Below, piece after piece: positions 49,641-61,577 of a stretch of 64,000 bases of DNA; within the stretch, counting starts at the first letter, position 1; each line of letters starts with the position of its first letter. The translations under genes and the position numbers were made by a program. The DNA comes from Icerya purchasi (taxonomy: Eukaryota > Arthropoda > Insecta > Hemiptera > Monophlebidae): NCBI GenBank assembly GCA_039619475.1, contig CM077116.1:9348501-9412500 (forward strand). The letters are read 5' to 3'. Below the pieces are notes generated by a model that made no database searches, was not told the origin of the DNA, and saw only the letters and a list, made by a program, of their open reading frames with translations.

Positions 49641-51489
49641 GAAGCAACGTTTTTAGTTTGTTTTTAAGACGTTAGCCGGAAAACACAGAAATATGTATTG
49701 TTTAAAGTAAAACACCGACGCCATGTTTCGTAGTTATCGGTAAAAAGTGAATTACTGGGGCAATCGAAAAAAGCCGAAAGAAGCTGTTTTAGCAGTTAAG
49801 TCGAATTTGTCAAAAAGTTTTCTGGAAATAACGAACGGTCTTCAGTGATTTCAAATGAAACTGAATAATCGCGCGAAAAGAAGACCAGGTAAATCTCGGC
49901 TTTTTTTTTTCTTGTACTAGCTGAAAAAGGCGCGATGTTGAGACGTCGAGTATTCCACGATGCAAGTCGTCTAGAGTTGCTGATTTTATGATTCAAGTGT
50001 TTCCGATTTCAAATAACGATAACAGTATACATGTACATAATATATATATATATATATGTATATATATGTAGAGTTATGAAGTGTGTCTATAAACTCGATG
50101 ACATCGAAGAGCTGGGCCACTTCCCCGGATGATGTATAGAGTTTTCTACAATTCTTACACAGATTTCGTTAAATGAAATAAAAAATTTTCTTTAAAAAAA
50201 AAAGTTTAAACATTGCCGATTTCGTTGCAGGATGTTAAAGAGCGTCCCGAGATACATTAGTACCGGTGTGTAAAATTGATGGGCGGTCATTAGTAATATA
50301 ATAAATCAACCTTTCGGCTGATATTTTGTTGGAAATAGAAAATTTAAGCGGTATTTACGAGATGAAATTATTGCGTAGAAAATTATTCTATCCGAATAAT
50401 GATGAAGAAAAGTTTGCACAATTTCAGTCACATGTTCGTCAGATACAAAAACATCGATGATCGCGCAATTGCCTGAGGCAATCTGTTAATTCGGTACAAA
50501 TGATTCCCCGCTATTACTGTTATAGCGAATTTGTGTATGAGAAGAGTGGACTTTTAAAATTAATTCTTCGCGCGCGCAATTAAACTAAACCTTCTGGAAA
50601 ACGAAGTATAGTTGTCGAGGTTCTAGTTGGAAATAGTTGCGTGTCGTCACACGGGGGTCTTGAAAGTTTTTGGTTTTTCAAAAAATCATTGCGCAAAAGC
50701 CTTCGTAGTTGAAAAAAAGCTGCACCGGATTTTACCGAGTGATCAAAACGACTAAAATTAGGCTGATAAAACAGGGATTTTATATGCGTTTGGGGTTTTT
50801 AACGATTCATTTGAGATTTTGTGGCGTGCTTGGTAAAAATCGGAAATCACATCTTCGCGGCAAAAGCTGAAAAAATCGCAAAAACGCGGGAAAAAGTTGT
50901 ACAATTTTATTTCTAAAAAGAAGAAAAAAAGTAAATAAGAAAGAAAACAAAAAAAAAAAACGACGGCTACTTCGTACATTGAAAGTTTCTTTGGGATATC
51001 GTTACTTCGCTAATTGTATCTTTTTTTTTTTTTTTATTTTTTCTTCCCTTATCGTTTAAATGGTAAGTTTTCAACATTGTTTTCATAGCGTTGCCAGATA
51101 ATTCGATCAATTGGGGTTCATAAATTTCACACACGCCTCTTGCACGAAAACAAACGGCGGAGGTTTTAAAGAATAACTTTCGGTGATTTTCCATCGAGTG
51201 TCGCACTTTTCTCTCATTCCGTGTTACAACAACGTATACTCGAAAAAGAAGTTTATTCTTCATTTTCATTCGATGCGATAAAAGTCGATTTCACTAATCG
51301 AATCGGTTATTGTTATTATTAAAACAAGGCGGTGTTTTACTATGAGAACTGTTAAATTAAAATTACATTAATCGTAGGCATAACGTCTTCTGAATAACAA
51401 CATCGTAGTGTATACCACTTAAAATCGACGCTAACCCGTTATTTCGCGGAAAATTTCTTCATCTCACTTTCGTCTTTTTATTGTTAACC
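49641..51489. other. AT-rich non-coding stretch
   Basis: A TA array lies at about 50038-50069. There are several A/T runs and short frames. Nothing is recognised. Confidence 0.5.
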
Positions 51490-51531
<42 letters not shown>

Positions 51532-51532
51532 T
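51490..51532. repeat. ATT trinucleotide microsatellite
   Basis: A pure (TTA)n array. Confidence 0.95.
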
Positions 51533-51706
51533 ATTTTTTTTGGGCAATTTAAAAATTTTGACGTCGTCGTATTATCTCACATTTCCGCGAAATTTTTTAC
51601 AGCTTTTGTTTCGCGTCATTTAATTACACCTGTATGGAAGAACCGTTAAGCGACGTTCTGGATCGGACGCAGTATCTCGGTTCCATTACTACTTCATTAC
51701 GCTCAC

Positions 51707-51842
51707 CTGTTCCCACATAAAGAGCGAGGTACTTGGGCACCAGGTACCGTGACCTTTCTTTTGTCAGCATATTCAACGCTATTGTCTCGATCGTGGGATC
51801 GAAAGGTGCTGGATTTCCAACTTGTATATTTCGTGATTCCGT
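51707..51842 (-). CDS. Candidate exon with GTGAGC donor, product unknown
   Basis: On the minus strand 45 codons are open between an in-frame TAA (51843-51845) and a donor reading GGAACAG then GTGAGC (donor at 51701-51706), leaving in phase 1. The 3' half reads MLTKERSRYLVPKYLALYVG and uses mixed, mostly G/C-ending codons. Upstream AG dinucleotides (after ATATACAAG or AAATCCAG) could serve as acceptors but lack strong pyrimidine tracts. The plus strand has its own strong acceptor-like CTTTCTTTTGTCAG in the same place, so the strand is uncertain. No family is recognised. Confidence 0.2.
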
Positions 51843-51938
51843 TTAGTCTATCCGTTTCTCGTATTTGTCCGGCTCCGGAAATTTCATCTAATACGAAATT
51901 CCCCGGATGAGCCTTAAAAAGCCCAGTGACATCTCAAC

Positions 51939-51939
<1 letters not shown>

Positions 51940-52002
<63 letters not shown>
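51940..52002. repeat. TA microsatellite
   Basis: A pure (AT)n array of about 60 bp. Confidence 0.95.
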
Positions 52003-52005
<3 letters not shown>

Positions 52006-53165
52006 CTGATTAATTGATTCTATTAACGATCGTAGCGATCGATTGCGACGAAATAAAAATTATTCTTTCGCTGGGGGTGCTAATATTTACCGGTTTTAAG
52101 CATTTTTCGACGATCGCTGCCTTTTAATTTGAAAACTTATATTACGTCATGTCTGGTGGAAGTTAATTCCGCGATCTTTTAGCTAATTAAACTGAAATTC
52201 GCGCATAATTTCGATCGTCACGGACGGAAATTTGTCTAAAGTTATCGGAGCGAGCTATTAAAAAAGAAGACCGAATTAGGCGCGCGAGTGCAGCAAAAAA
52301 TGCTCCGTAACCAGAAACTTGTGGCAGTTTAATAGCTTCTTAAGCGAGTTTGTTTATCTTCCGTTCCCGTAATTAACTCGAGACTTTACCTGCTCGCTAC
52401 TGTTCACGTCCCGCTCTCGTCCTTTTTTCGCTTCCGCTAGAATTTACCGTTTTACCTGCGGACACTTTGAAGCGCAGTATTTTCGATAAGACATTCTGAG
52501 TAAACTACTTCGCAATATCAATTTCATTTTACCGGAATTAACGTAGCTACCTCCCCCCCCCCCACCCCCCGTTGTTGTTAGACGCTGATGTTCGCCGAAC
52601 GGGGTTGTTGAAAGGATAAAAAAAAAAAAAATTATCATCGTCAATACAAGTCGGAATAAATAAGAATCGCAAATTTTCCGAGCACATAAAGGGTGGTCCC
52701 TAGAAGTATTGAATGAATATTTCGTGAAATGTTGTAGAGAGTGCGTTTAATTTACACCCCGGAAATTGGATGAAGGTGTGTAGGTAGACCCAACGGCAGT
52801 AGCTCTGCCTTGCTTTAAGTCTCGAAAGAAACGTGCTTTATTAAGAATTATCAAACAATATTAATTTTGACTTTAGATACTTTACTTCGGTGAAAAACCG
52901 AGGAAAATCGTAATTAAGACGCTGACAAAGGTTTATTTTCAATTCCTACATCGAACAAACTCTCGATGAGGATATATATCATGTGTTCTTATTATAATAT
53001 TTCATCAGCGCCTTCGAAAATTCATAAACATTTATCTTTTTCTAATCGGTTCGTCAACATTAGCTGAAAATTCGGAGGGAAAAGGTGTCGCATTTTTACC
53101 GATTTCCTAATAAAATAGGGTTGTATGTTTGTTTTTCTTGTGTTTCGCGCATAACATTTTCATGT
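52003..53165. other. Non-coding stretch, partly CpG-richer
   Basis: CpG-richer to about 52450. Minus-strand donor-like CAG then GTAAAG (about 52390) and CAG then GTAAAA (about 52455) occur without convincing exons. A C-run with one A lies at 52553-52570, and an A-run at 52618-52630. Confidence 0.4.
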
Positions 53166-53376
53166 GTATGCGCGCTAGTTGGTGTCGTTATAGTAGACAA
53201 ACATAAATGGGACTGCATTTGCACATCGATAAATCAATCACAATATCAGTTCAAGTCTTGCGTGTCTCTATACCGGTATTTGAACACTACGCCTATATCT
53301 GTACAGCTAGAATATACCAATCTGCCTACACTCAGCTACCCTGAGTATAGAGCAAAGAATGAGAAGAAAGCGACAG
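53166..53376 (+). mobile_element. SINE body, first copy
   Basis: It aligns with 57730-57940. Shared blocks include GGGACTGCATTTG, ATCGATAAATCAA, TCAGTTC, CTTGCGTGT, a TGTACAGCT block and a CACTCAG...GAGTATAG versus CACTCAGGAATTAAGTATGG block. The tRNA-like head found in the second copy is not clear here, so this copy is 5'-truncated. The 108-codon frame covering it is incidental. Confidence 0.55.
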
Positions 53377-55483
53377 GTATTATGTTTGTTTTTTTTTTTA
53401 ATATGGCTTAATTATGCGATAAAGAAATAGCGGTATCATCAATTGCGCATTTTTTAATGCCGGTGGTCGCGCGCTGTTCTTCCTAAATAAACCGATCTTA
53501 CAAACCCCTTTCAACATTGAAATCCTTCGGTCGCCGAATCCCTAAAACAAAAGCACTGCTCATGCCTCCGAATCCTTCCCTTCATCAATGGGGCTCGAAC
53601 GTCAATAGCACGTGCGCTAGAGCAAACAGTATTAGTTCTTGCGTATTAACAGTCAAAGAATGAAGCAACGGAGAAATTTTTCAGAAAATACGAAACCTAG
53701 CTGACCTAACATGACGTCGTCGGTTTTTCAAACGTTATTGCAGTCACAGCGAACGTATTTTTATAATAAAAATCGATACGATGGCTGCTTGCAGTGGTCT
53801 AAGCGAATAAAATCGATAATAATGAAGATTTATAATGTTTCGAGCTAATTTCGCTACTTGCGGAGTAAATTATTATACGGATTCTATCATTGTAGGCTCT
53901 AGTATTTGTGACCGGTTTAAAAGCCGATTCCGAAATAGCGAATAGTAACAACAATTGCCAGTCAGTATCATTACGAAATCTATTCTCAGAAGGTGTGCTT
54001 CGAAGTGTCCCAGTTTCCAAGTTTGCCTCGGCATAATTATATTAATTCATTATCCATTTTTCGTTTTCTTCGGATTCATTAGTATACATTTTGGCTATTG
54101 CACGTTTAATGCTTCGCCCGGGCTGGTGTTCTACGTCTAATTTCGTTGCCATACTTTTCCGTTTCATACGATTATTTACTGCCCTATTTTGCGGATACAT
54201 TATAATCAACGTTCGGACCACCGTTATTAATTTCAGTCTGATTGTACATCGCGCATTCGCTGCGTCTTACTTAATTTCTAGTTTTTCTTCTACTACGTAT
54301 CTTACAAAAATTATTCTTGGCTGCTGTTCAATGATGCTGTTTTGATTTCGATGTCGTTTCGTATCGATTTCGGCACGATTAAATTATCAGTTCACTCTCC
54401 CTCCGAGGTAATTAGATGAACTGTGTCTATTGCAATTTTATATACATGTTTTTTTGTTTTTTTTTGCAGAAATTCCGACCGAAATAAGCTATTTGATAGT
54501 ATTGACTAACAATAAAAAACTCGAGGTTTAAGTAAATTCATTCTAATTATTGTTCAAAAGAAAAGAAGAATAGTTTCTTCTAGGCGGGTGAAAAATTTTT
54601 AAACATCTTACATCTTAAACGATAGATAATACGATAATAAGTGTAATTTTTATTAGCTTAATGCACGTAAGAAAAATTGTTTTTACCCTCGCGTTGTTTG
54701 GCATAAACTCCGGAAAATTAAAAAATCTAAATTATCACAAACAAACTTGAAATAGAAAATTTAACCATCCGCGCAAAATATGTAAAAAACCGACATATTT
54801 TAGAGCCACGTAAATCGCGGTGAATATGATTAATAGCGTTGATCGCATTTAGCGCGATTTATGCCGAAACATGCCGGTTTTTTTATACATTTTACGGATC
54901 ATTAAATTTTCCAAATTTTCGTATAATAATTTATATTAATACAGAAAATGGACAATTATAATTTTAATAGTCGTTTGAAGACGAATAAATTATTTTTTCA
55001 GTAGGCCTATTTGGCCTTTTAATTCCATCTAGATGCTGTGCGTTGGTTGTGTTAAAATGCGTGATTTGCTTTAATTAAAATTTTTACAACTGATAATTTG
55101 AATGTTCAGCACTCTCTAACGAACGCTCCTTTCTTTACACTCAACTTTTAGTTTTCGGTCTTCCTATTCCCTTTAACGCTACCTATATTCTTTCATTCCC
55201 ATTGCCTTCAGTTATTCCTTTGCTCCTGTCCTTTGTCTTCTCCATTTCTGACCGCCTAGCTATTTAGTTACAATTGTTAATTTTTCATGTTGTTGGGTCA
55301 AGACCGCTGGCGCGCCCAAGGTAGAGGAAAAAAAAAAGATATTAATCGAAAGAAACAAAATTCGAGTTACTCCTCGTTAAAACATAATAAGTAATTTTAA
55401 CAACTCTTCCGAACGGATTACGCCTGAAAATAATACAATTCCACCCTTTAGTCTATGTCTTACCGATATGGGATATGTTTGCT

Positions 55484-55486
<3 letters not shown>
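53377..55486. other. AT-rich non-coding stretch
   Basis: Several short frames (for example 54091-54345) are hydrophobic and unrecognised. No repeat family was identified. Confidence 0.5.

Positions 55487-55526
<40 letters not shown>
55487..55526. repeat. TA microsatellite
   Basis: A pure (AT)n array. Confidence 0.95.
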
Positions 55527-55529
<3 letters not shown>

Positions 55530-56020
55530 CTTTTTTTCGAATGGCACGAAATATAATTTATACCGTACGTCAAACTTCCGATGACGCTTGATTAATAACG
55601 ATGAACCTCTATGTTTATATTATACGCGAATGCGTACAGTGTGTACAGGGTAACGGGGTTTTTGTTTTATTTAAAATCGCATCTTGTCACTTTAAAATGT
55701 GAATTTTTTTCTTTTTTTTTTGACTAATATGTTGATCGGCAGATTCCTCATCACCGGTATTTGTTGACCAGACCGGCGTTCAGCTAACTTCACCGGTTTG
55801 ACTTTTAACTTCAAGAGTTTACCCATCTTCACTATCAACTATCGCAACGGTTGAACAATTTTGTTTATTAGGGAAATTATGTATAAAAGCATTTTATTAC
55901 GACTAGACTTGACTCAGAAACGATGTACGATTGTTAAACATATGACTTTGACATCAAACGGTTTATTCAAATTTAAACGCGTTCTTACATTTCTAACTTC
56001 CGCAGATGTTGAATATAACG
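55527..56020. other. AT-rich non-coding stretch
   Basis: Nothing recognised. Confidence 0.5.
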
Positions 56021-56133
56021 ATTAATAATAATAATAATTAATAATAATTATTAACAATTATTAATAATGACTAATAATAAAAACAGTAAAGATTAATAAT
56101 AATAGTAATGGTTAATAATAATCATAATAACAC

Positions 56134-56172
<39 letters not shown>

Positions 56173-56177
56173 TAATA
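56021..56177. repeat. AAT/ATT imperfect microsatellite
   Basis: A long (TAA)n array with many interruptions and local inversions (TTAATAATTATTAA) ends in a pure (AAT)n block. Confidence 0.9.
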
Positions 56178-57587
56178 CGTGTTGTAATCTTTTATCTCCG
56201 TTAGCTAGTCCGCGCAGTCGTTAATCATCTGGAATATCGGGTGCTTCCATTTTCATTTTTCATCCGTTATTATTACGACCAGTGTTACTTTTGCTACGGC
56301 ATTTTTATCAGCGGAATTTCAGAGCATTTCTCGGAATATTGTTCGTCGTTTGCGTGCATTTTGAATTCTATTAATAATCCTTTTACCTGTTTCAGAAACT
56401 AAGGCGGCACGCTATACTACAGCCGCCTCTGCAGCCCGCACCCCTGATCTCTTATCGTCCGCGTCATTTCTGTATCAGCAAATGTTTCTACTAACGGGAA
56501 ATAATTAAAACTAAAAGCTGCGTTTCTACGCGCCTTACAGTCGCCATCATCTTTTTCGAACTGTCTTCTTTTTTCTTCTTAAGAACTCGTATCGTTTATG
56601 TCATTTCCTGTTTTCAACTGCAGTTTATACGACGAAATTAAATTTACGTCTGCATTGCATTTTAGAAACGGAACAAATTTCAACCTCCTCTGCGAGTCGC
56701 GCGATTGTCGACTTTTGCCGTGTACATTATAATTGCAAATAGCGCAGACTAAATCTAGAGTCAATTCGGTTCATTCGGAACGCATTATTAATTATTTACG
56801 TAACTACGATTTTTAGTAATGATCTGAATTTTACGTCTTCACCGAGACATTCAGGGTCTGGGGTTTATCATTTCTGACTGACTACTGCTAGAAGTTGTAT
56901 CCGCAACCAGTCCCATTTAAATATAGTAAATCAGAATTACCTAGAAGCTTCTGAAATTTAAGCTTTCTCTTTTTTACATTGAAATATTTAACTTTCGTCG
57001 ACTTTAAAAACAACGGTGTTTATAAGTGCAATAATTTATTAACGGGGAAAGTTCCGGAATTTGAAATGAAATATTCGTGTCCAATTAACGCAATTAACTA
57101 CATTGGAATCGAGAGATTTTCCGATAATGTGTGTGACAACGAATGGGGGCCGACACGCTTCAGGTGCCGTATTTGTTGCACCGATGATTTTTTTACCGTT
57201 AATTTAACGCTTTCCAATACACATTGTATGTACGTGTTTAGTGTGGGCTGAGAATTTTACTTTTTTTCCATCTTAAATGACCGATTCGAGTTCAAACCGA
57301 AATCTACACCGCGGAAAGAGGCACTTTACCTATTTTCAGTTGATTTTTTCACAATCTCGTTCCAAAGTGTATTGAGAACTTTTTTTTTTATCTAATTTCG
57401 GTTTTAATTTTTTTCCATCGGACTTTAATTTCGCGAAAAAATCTATAGCGAATTTAATCGTCACAATTTGGCATAGTCTTCTCTAAAATAACGATTTTTA
57501 AAGATTTAGACTACTTTTATTACGCAGCGGTAAAAATAAACAACAGATCGCGTATTAATTTGGGATTTCATAAAAATTTGTTATAAA
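56178..57587. other. Non-coding stretch with unrecognised 90-codon frame
   Basis: A modestly CpG-richer part lies at 56.2-56.8 kb. The plus frame at 56979-57251 is open for 90 codons from a TTG and contains a Cys cluster (RFRCRICCTDD) but matches no family I know and has no clear splice sites. Confidence 0.4.
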
Positions 57588-57950
57588 GCCTAGTTGCTAG
57601 AGCGCTTGACTTCCGTTACGGAGGTCAGTTCGATTCTGATCGACAACAGAACTTATTACAAGAATTAAATAAATAAAAAATAATCGCTAATAATCACGTA
57701 GAAGGCAATGGCAAACCACCAAGTACAACATTATATGCGAGCTAGGTCAGTACACAGCAGACACACACGGGACTGCATTTGTATATCGATAAATCAAACG
57801 ATTACTAATCAGTTCCGAGTGTAATCTTGCGCGTGTACACATTCGTACCGCATATAAACAATTGCCTAGTTGTACAGCTGAGATTTACGAATAGGTAGTC
57901 ACTCAGGAATTAAGTATGGCATTATAAAGAAGAAAAATTATTTTACGCTG
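57588..57950 (+). mobile_element. tRNA-derived SINE, second and fuller copy
   Basis: The head reads GCCTAGTTGCTAGAGCGC, an approximate A box. GTTCGATTC follows at 57628-57636, a perfect match to the pol III B-box consensus GWTCRANNC. After an AAATAAATAAAAAATAAT linker comes GGCAATGGCAAACCACC, a block I know from arthropod SINEs. The 3' body is shared with 53166-53376. The two copies are in the same orientation, 4.4 kb apart. Confidence 0.6.
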
Positions 57951-58146
57951 TTCTTTTGATTTCCGTAATTATGATACTTTTTTTTTTTTTTTTGTTTGTT
58001 TTTTTATACATTTACTTTTATAACGAATATGCGCAAAAAAAAAAAAAAAAAACACACAGCGCAATTTATGGTTATGATGCGGAATTCTCACTAGATTGTA
58101 ACAACATCATCAGAATATTTAAATAGCTTTCACAGTGATTACTCAT

Positions 58147-58286
58147 AATAAATAATTTTCGGAAACAACTGTGTTTTAAGAGATATTTATTCGCTTAACG
58201 TTTCGCCGATAGCCAGTGTAAGCTAGTCGAAACGTTAAGCGAATAACTATCTTTTAAAACACAGTTGTTTCCGAAAATTATTTATT
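58147..58286. repeat. 140-bp nearly perfect foldback
   Basis: The arms 58147-58205 and 58228-58286 are reverse complements at 57 of 59 positions, with a 22-base loop. The arms contain TTTTCGGAAACAACTGTGTT and TTCGCTTAACGTTTCG. Flanking 14-bp direct repeats AACATCATCAGAAT stand at 58103-58116 and 58290-58303, which may be a target-site duplication with part of the element outside the palindrome. Confidence 0.85.
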
Positions 58287-58303
58287 GTGAACATCATCAG
58301 AAT

Positions 58304-59204
58304 TCGGTATTTTGTTTTAAAAAAAAAAAGGGAATTATAAGTCAATGAGGATCCTAAAACTCATGACTACAAGAAGTGTATTGTGTTAGCGGAAAGCGAT
58401 CTCTGGTTATATCTTGAAAATTATACGAAAATTACATAACTCTTATAAATAATTCGTATAACAACATTGTAAAATTATGTTAAAAAACTAAGTATTATAG
58501 TTGAAAAAGAAAAAAAATTAGTAAAAATTACTGTATTTTTAAAATACGTAAAATGGCATGTTTGAAATAATTTTCAATTTGTTAATGAACAGAAGACGAA
58601 AACGTGAGTTACATTGATGTGTAATTTTTTATTTTTACTGCCGTAAATAAAAGCCATAAAACTTGGAAGAATTTTTTTTTTTCCAGTGCTCTTTTGTCGA
58701 TATTTATTAAAAGGTGTATCATAAACCGAAATACGATATTATTCCCTTTAAACAGAGAGTTTTCAAATTGAATTCGTAATTACTACAAAGTTATTATCAC
58801 TATTAAATGTATGATACAGTTATAATTATTAAGTATTTTATTCTTAGTTCTACTATTACTAGCTTTAGTATTATTGGGGTACCAGCCGGCCAGAAAGTAA
58901 CAATTACTAGGGTAAGCTTAATTAATTTAACAGTTTCAAAATTCTGTACTCAACTACCGGTATTGTTATATTTAAGTAAATTTAGAAGTATGTGAACACG
59001 TTTTTGTGTAAATATATTAGTATGTTTGTGTTTGCGTTTTGTTGCAGCAATGGGGCTATAAGTCAGTGAAGGGCGTGTATATGTTTTAAAGTCGGTATTA
59101 AATAATAATAATCCCCACAACTCGCGTAAGTGTGCGCATATGTGTGGTGTATTGTAGTTATAATCATAATTTCATATAAATTGTAAATGTTTTCACAAAT
59201 AAAT
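58304..59204. other. AT-rich non-coding stretch
   Basis: There are short frames only. The last 150 bp or so may be a retroelement 3' UTR leading into the hexamer tail at 59205. Confidence 0.4.
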
Positions 59205-59225
59205 TGAAATTGAAATTGAAATTAG
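59205..59225 (+). repeat. (TTGAAA)n hexamer tail
   Basis: AAATTGAAATTGAAATTGAAA is a short hexamer run like the terminal microsatellites of some LINEs and SINEs. The preceding sequence ends CAAATAAATTG, typical of such tails, but no coding remnant was found. Confidence 0.5.
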
Positions 59226-59406
59226 GCAATTAAACAAGTTTTCGCTACGATCGTTAATTAAATTATGAAAAAACAGCTAAGAATGTCCGTTTTCAGATTA
59301 GAGCTAAAGGCATTTTCAGATAGGCCTATATTATGTTGTAGTTCAGCCTAAACTAAACGAAATTTTCGCCTAGGCCAAGACAAATACGAACGTATAGAGA
59401 CACACA

Positions 59407-59409
<3 letters not shown>

Positions 59410-59438
<29 letters not shown>
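59410..59438. repeat. TA microsatellite
   Basis: A pure (TA)n array. Confidence 0.95.
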
Positions 59439-59439
<1 letters not shown>

Positions 59440-60463
59440 CTCTGCCCTTTCTTCGGTATTGTTTATAAAAAAAAATTTTATTCAATTGACTATGAAAATT
59501 TTTATGGTCAATTTTATTGTACCGAAGAATATTTTTTTCTGTTACACCGGTAATAGTCATTAATTATGGAAATGGAAAATTTAGTCTATTTAAAACGGAC
59601 CACAAAAAAAATACATATCGCGTACTTCGTATTAACTCCGGCGCAAGAATGATGTGGTCGTTAATGTATAATGTACGTATCTGTACGATTTTTTTATTTG
59701 CTTTCTGTGCAAAGTCCGTTCACCTGGATTGATAGGGGTTCTCTAATAAATTTACTTTTTATTAGCTGCTCCATTTTTTCTAGTTGTATCGAAAGTGTTT
59801 TTAAGTCGAGCGCCGAAACAACTCGAATTAGGAACTTCTATAATTCTTTTGAAATTCAGCGCTCTCGAAGAGTGATGATTCGATACAATTAAACAAAACG
59901 TAAAGACTTTTTTTTGAAAAAAATATGACTTGTAACGAAGTCGACGACGAGTGTACATAATCGGATTTTGCGCCACTATCACCTTCCGTGACGGAAGTGA
60001 TATGCTCTTCGTTTAAGATTTGGCGCATCTGCGGATACCGCAAGCGCGGTTATTATTCTGCAGGTACATAAATCGGCAAACACCATCATCGCACACTAGT
60101 AGGAAGTTAGTTGGCCGCAGTATTTTCGCTACACAAAATCCTCTAAATAATATTTAAGCAAAATGTACGTAACATCCGTGATATATATATATATATTTTT
60201 TCTATTTTTCAACGACATCGAATTAAAAGAAGAAACGATGTGGTTGCTTTACGATCTCCAATCAGCGCATCAATGTGACGGAAAGTTCGCGACCTCACGA
60301 TAAAAGCAGTACGGGTCGTCAAAATTACCGGGCTTTAGATAATTTCGAATGATTTTGATTAGGTCGCGTAAAGTTTTAAATTAGTCGCAGCAGTTAGCCG
60401 GAACTTCGTTCAAAGTGTCGGGTCGCGAGCGAAAGTCGGAGATTCGAACGCAGATGTTTAATC
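59439..60463. other. Non-coding stretch leading into a CpG-rich patch
   Basis: AT-rich until about 59.9 kb, then CpG-richer. A short TA array lies at 60181-60196. The last 200 bp would be 5' UTR or promoter if the 60464 start is used. Confidence 0.4.
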
Positions 60464-60519
60464 ATGGGGTACCTAGCGGTTACAACTTGCCTTTTCTTTT
60501 GTGCGCCAGCGACTCACCT
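60464..60519 (+). CDS. Candidate first coding exon with signal-peptide-like sequence
   Basis: The ATG at 60464 has a good context (ATCATGG, A at -3 and G at +4). It opens MGYLAVTTCLFFCAPATHL, a short hydrophobic stretch ending in an AxA-like site, as in secreted or membrane proteins. The frame stops at 60521 unless spliced. CCT followed by GTAAAG gives a moderate donor that would end the exon at 60519 in phase 2. An out-of-frame ATG lies 10 bases upstream. Against this, the opposite strand has a perfect donor (CAG then GTGAGT) in the same bases. Any real exon here may therefore be on the minus strand, where 60520-60730 is open. Confidence 0.25.
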
Positions 60520-61347
60520 GTAAAGAAATTACCGAGATGAAGACAATCGCCGGAAATTCGAATTCATGGGAATTACGCAGTGCTCGATACGAAGCTGGTT
60601 GCCGGCTGTCGAATGACTCACCGGCTAGGTCAGAAGGAAAACGAATTGCACCGTCACCCGGTCTACTAGTTGGGCAGCTTGGCGCAATGATGGATTTGTT
60701 CCATTGTGTGAATGAAATTAGCGGCGACAATGTTCGCTTACTTGGGGCCCTCGGTAATTCATCACTCTCCCATCAGAGCAGAGCAAGACAAATTTACCGA
60801 CGGCAAATAGATCATCCGATTTTCCTGTTGTTCCAAAGTTCGGTTCGGCGTCCAAAAGATGTTTCCGAACTGGACGCAATTTCAGAACTGTGCCGGACCG
60901 CTCAGCGTTGGCGCGAATAAAATTACTCTGCAACTTTTAACGAAATTGACCCCGTTAGCAACGTATCAGCGGTCGAATATTCGTTTGTCGAGCCCTCGGT
61001 GCAGTTTCAGAAACATCATCCGATACGGCAGTTTGTAATCGATCTCCGAAGTAATTTGGAACTGTCGGTCTAGCCAAATTTATTTGTCCGATTTCGGATT
61101 ATTACACGCATCTACGTATTCTCAATTATCGATTAAAGTTCCTGCCCATAAGGTCGAACTAACATTGCACGACGTGTGTTGCATAAATTTTCCCATCTTC
61201 TCTCTCGCTCTATGGTCGCTGAAATTTTCTCCGGCTCCTTTGACACTGCTCTTGGCAATTTACAAACAACCGGAAATATCCATTAATAGAACTTTGGCCG
61301 CAACAGAGTTGGTCCATCCACCGCCTAATATCTGCTACTTTCATATA
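60520..61347. other. CpG-rich patch with open frames on both strands
   Basis: A 139-codon plus frame (60501-60920) and minus frames (60473-60730, 60718-60933) overlap. The minus frame ends FISVISLQ directly before CAG/GTGAGT. A second minus GTGAGT occurs near 60617. No family is recognised. Promoter, exon and chance explanations all remain open. Confidence 0.35.
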
Positions 61348-61577
61348 CAGGATGCGGCAGCATAATTTCCTTTTTTAAAATCACTTTTTTTCTACTAAAT
61401 TTTTCAATGAAATAATAACAGAAAATCAAATAACATACTCTAGATTCCCCATTGGGGCAATATGTATGCTTCTTCCCTTGCAGTTTTATTTCGATTTTCT
61501 GTTATTATTTCTGTAGAAAAATTTAGTAGAAAAAAAGTGGCGCATTTTAGAAAAAGAAGTTATGCTGCCGCACCCTG
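61348..61577. mobile_element. Complete MITE with TIRs of about 85 bp and TA duplication
   Basis: The left end CAGGATGCGGCAGCATAA and right end TTATGCTGCCGCACCCTG are inverted repeats. Complementarity continues inward about 85 bp through TTTTTTTCTACTAAATTTTTC and AATAATAACAGAAAATC blocks. TA precedes (61346-61347) and follows (61578-61579) the element, the target duplication of Tc1/mariner-type transposons. No transposase is encoded. The 143-codon frame at 61462-61893 runs out of the MITE into flanking DNA and is not a gene I recognise. Confidence 0.85.

Noticed and set aside
53085..53411. 108-codon frame as a gene
   Set aside because: It covers the SINE body shared with 57.7-57.9 kb.
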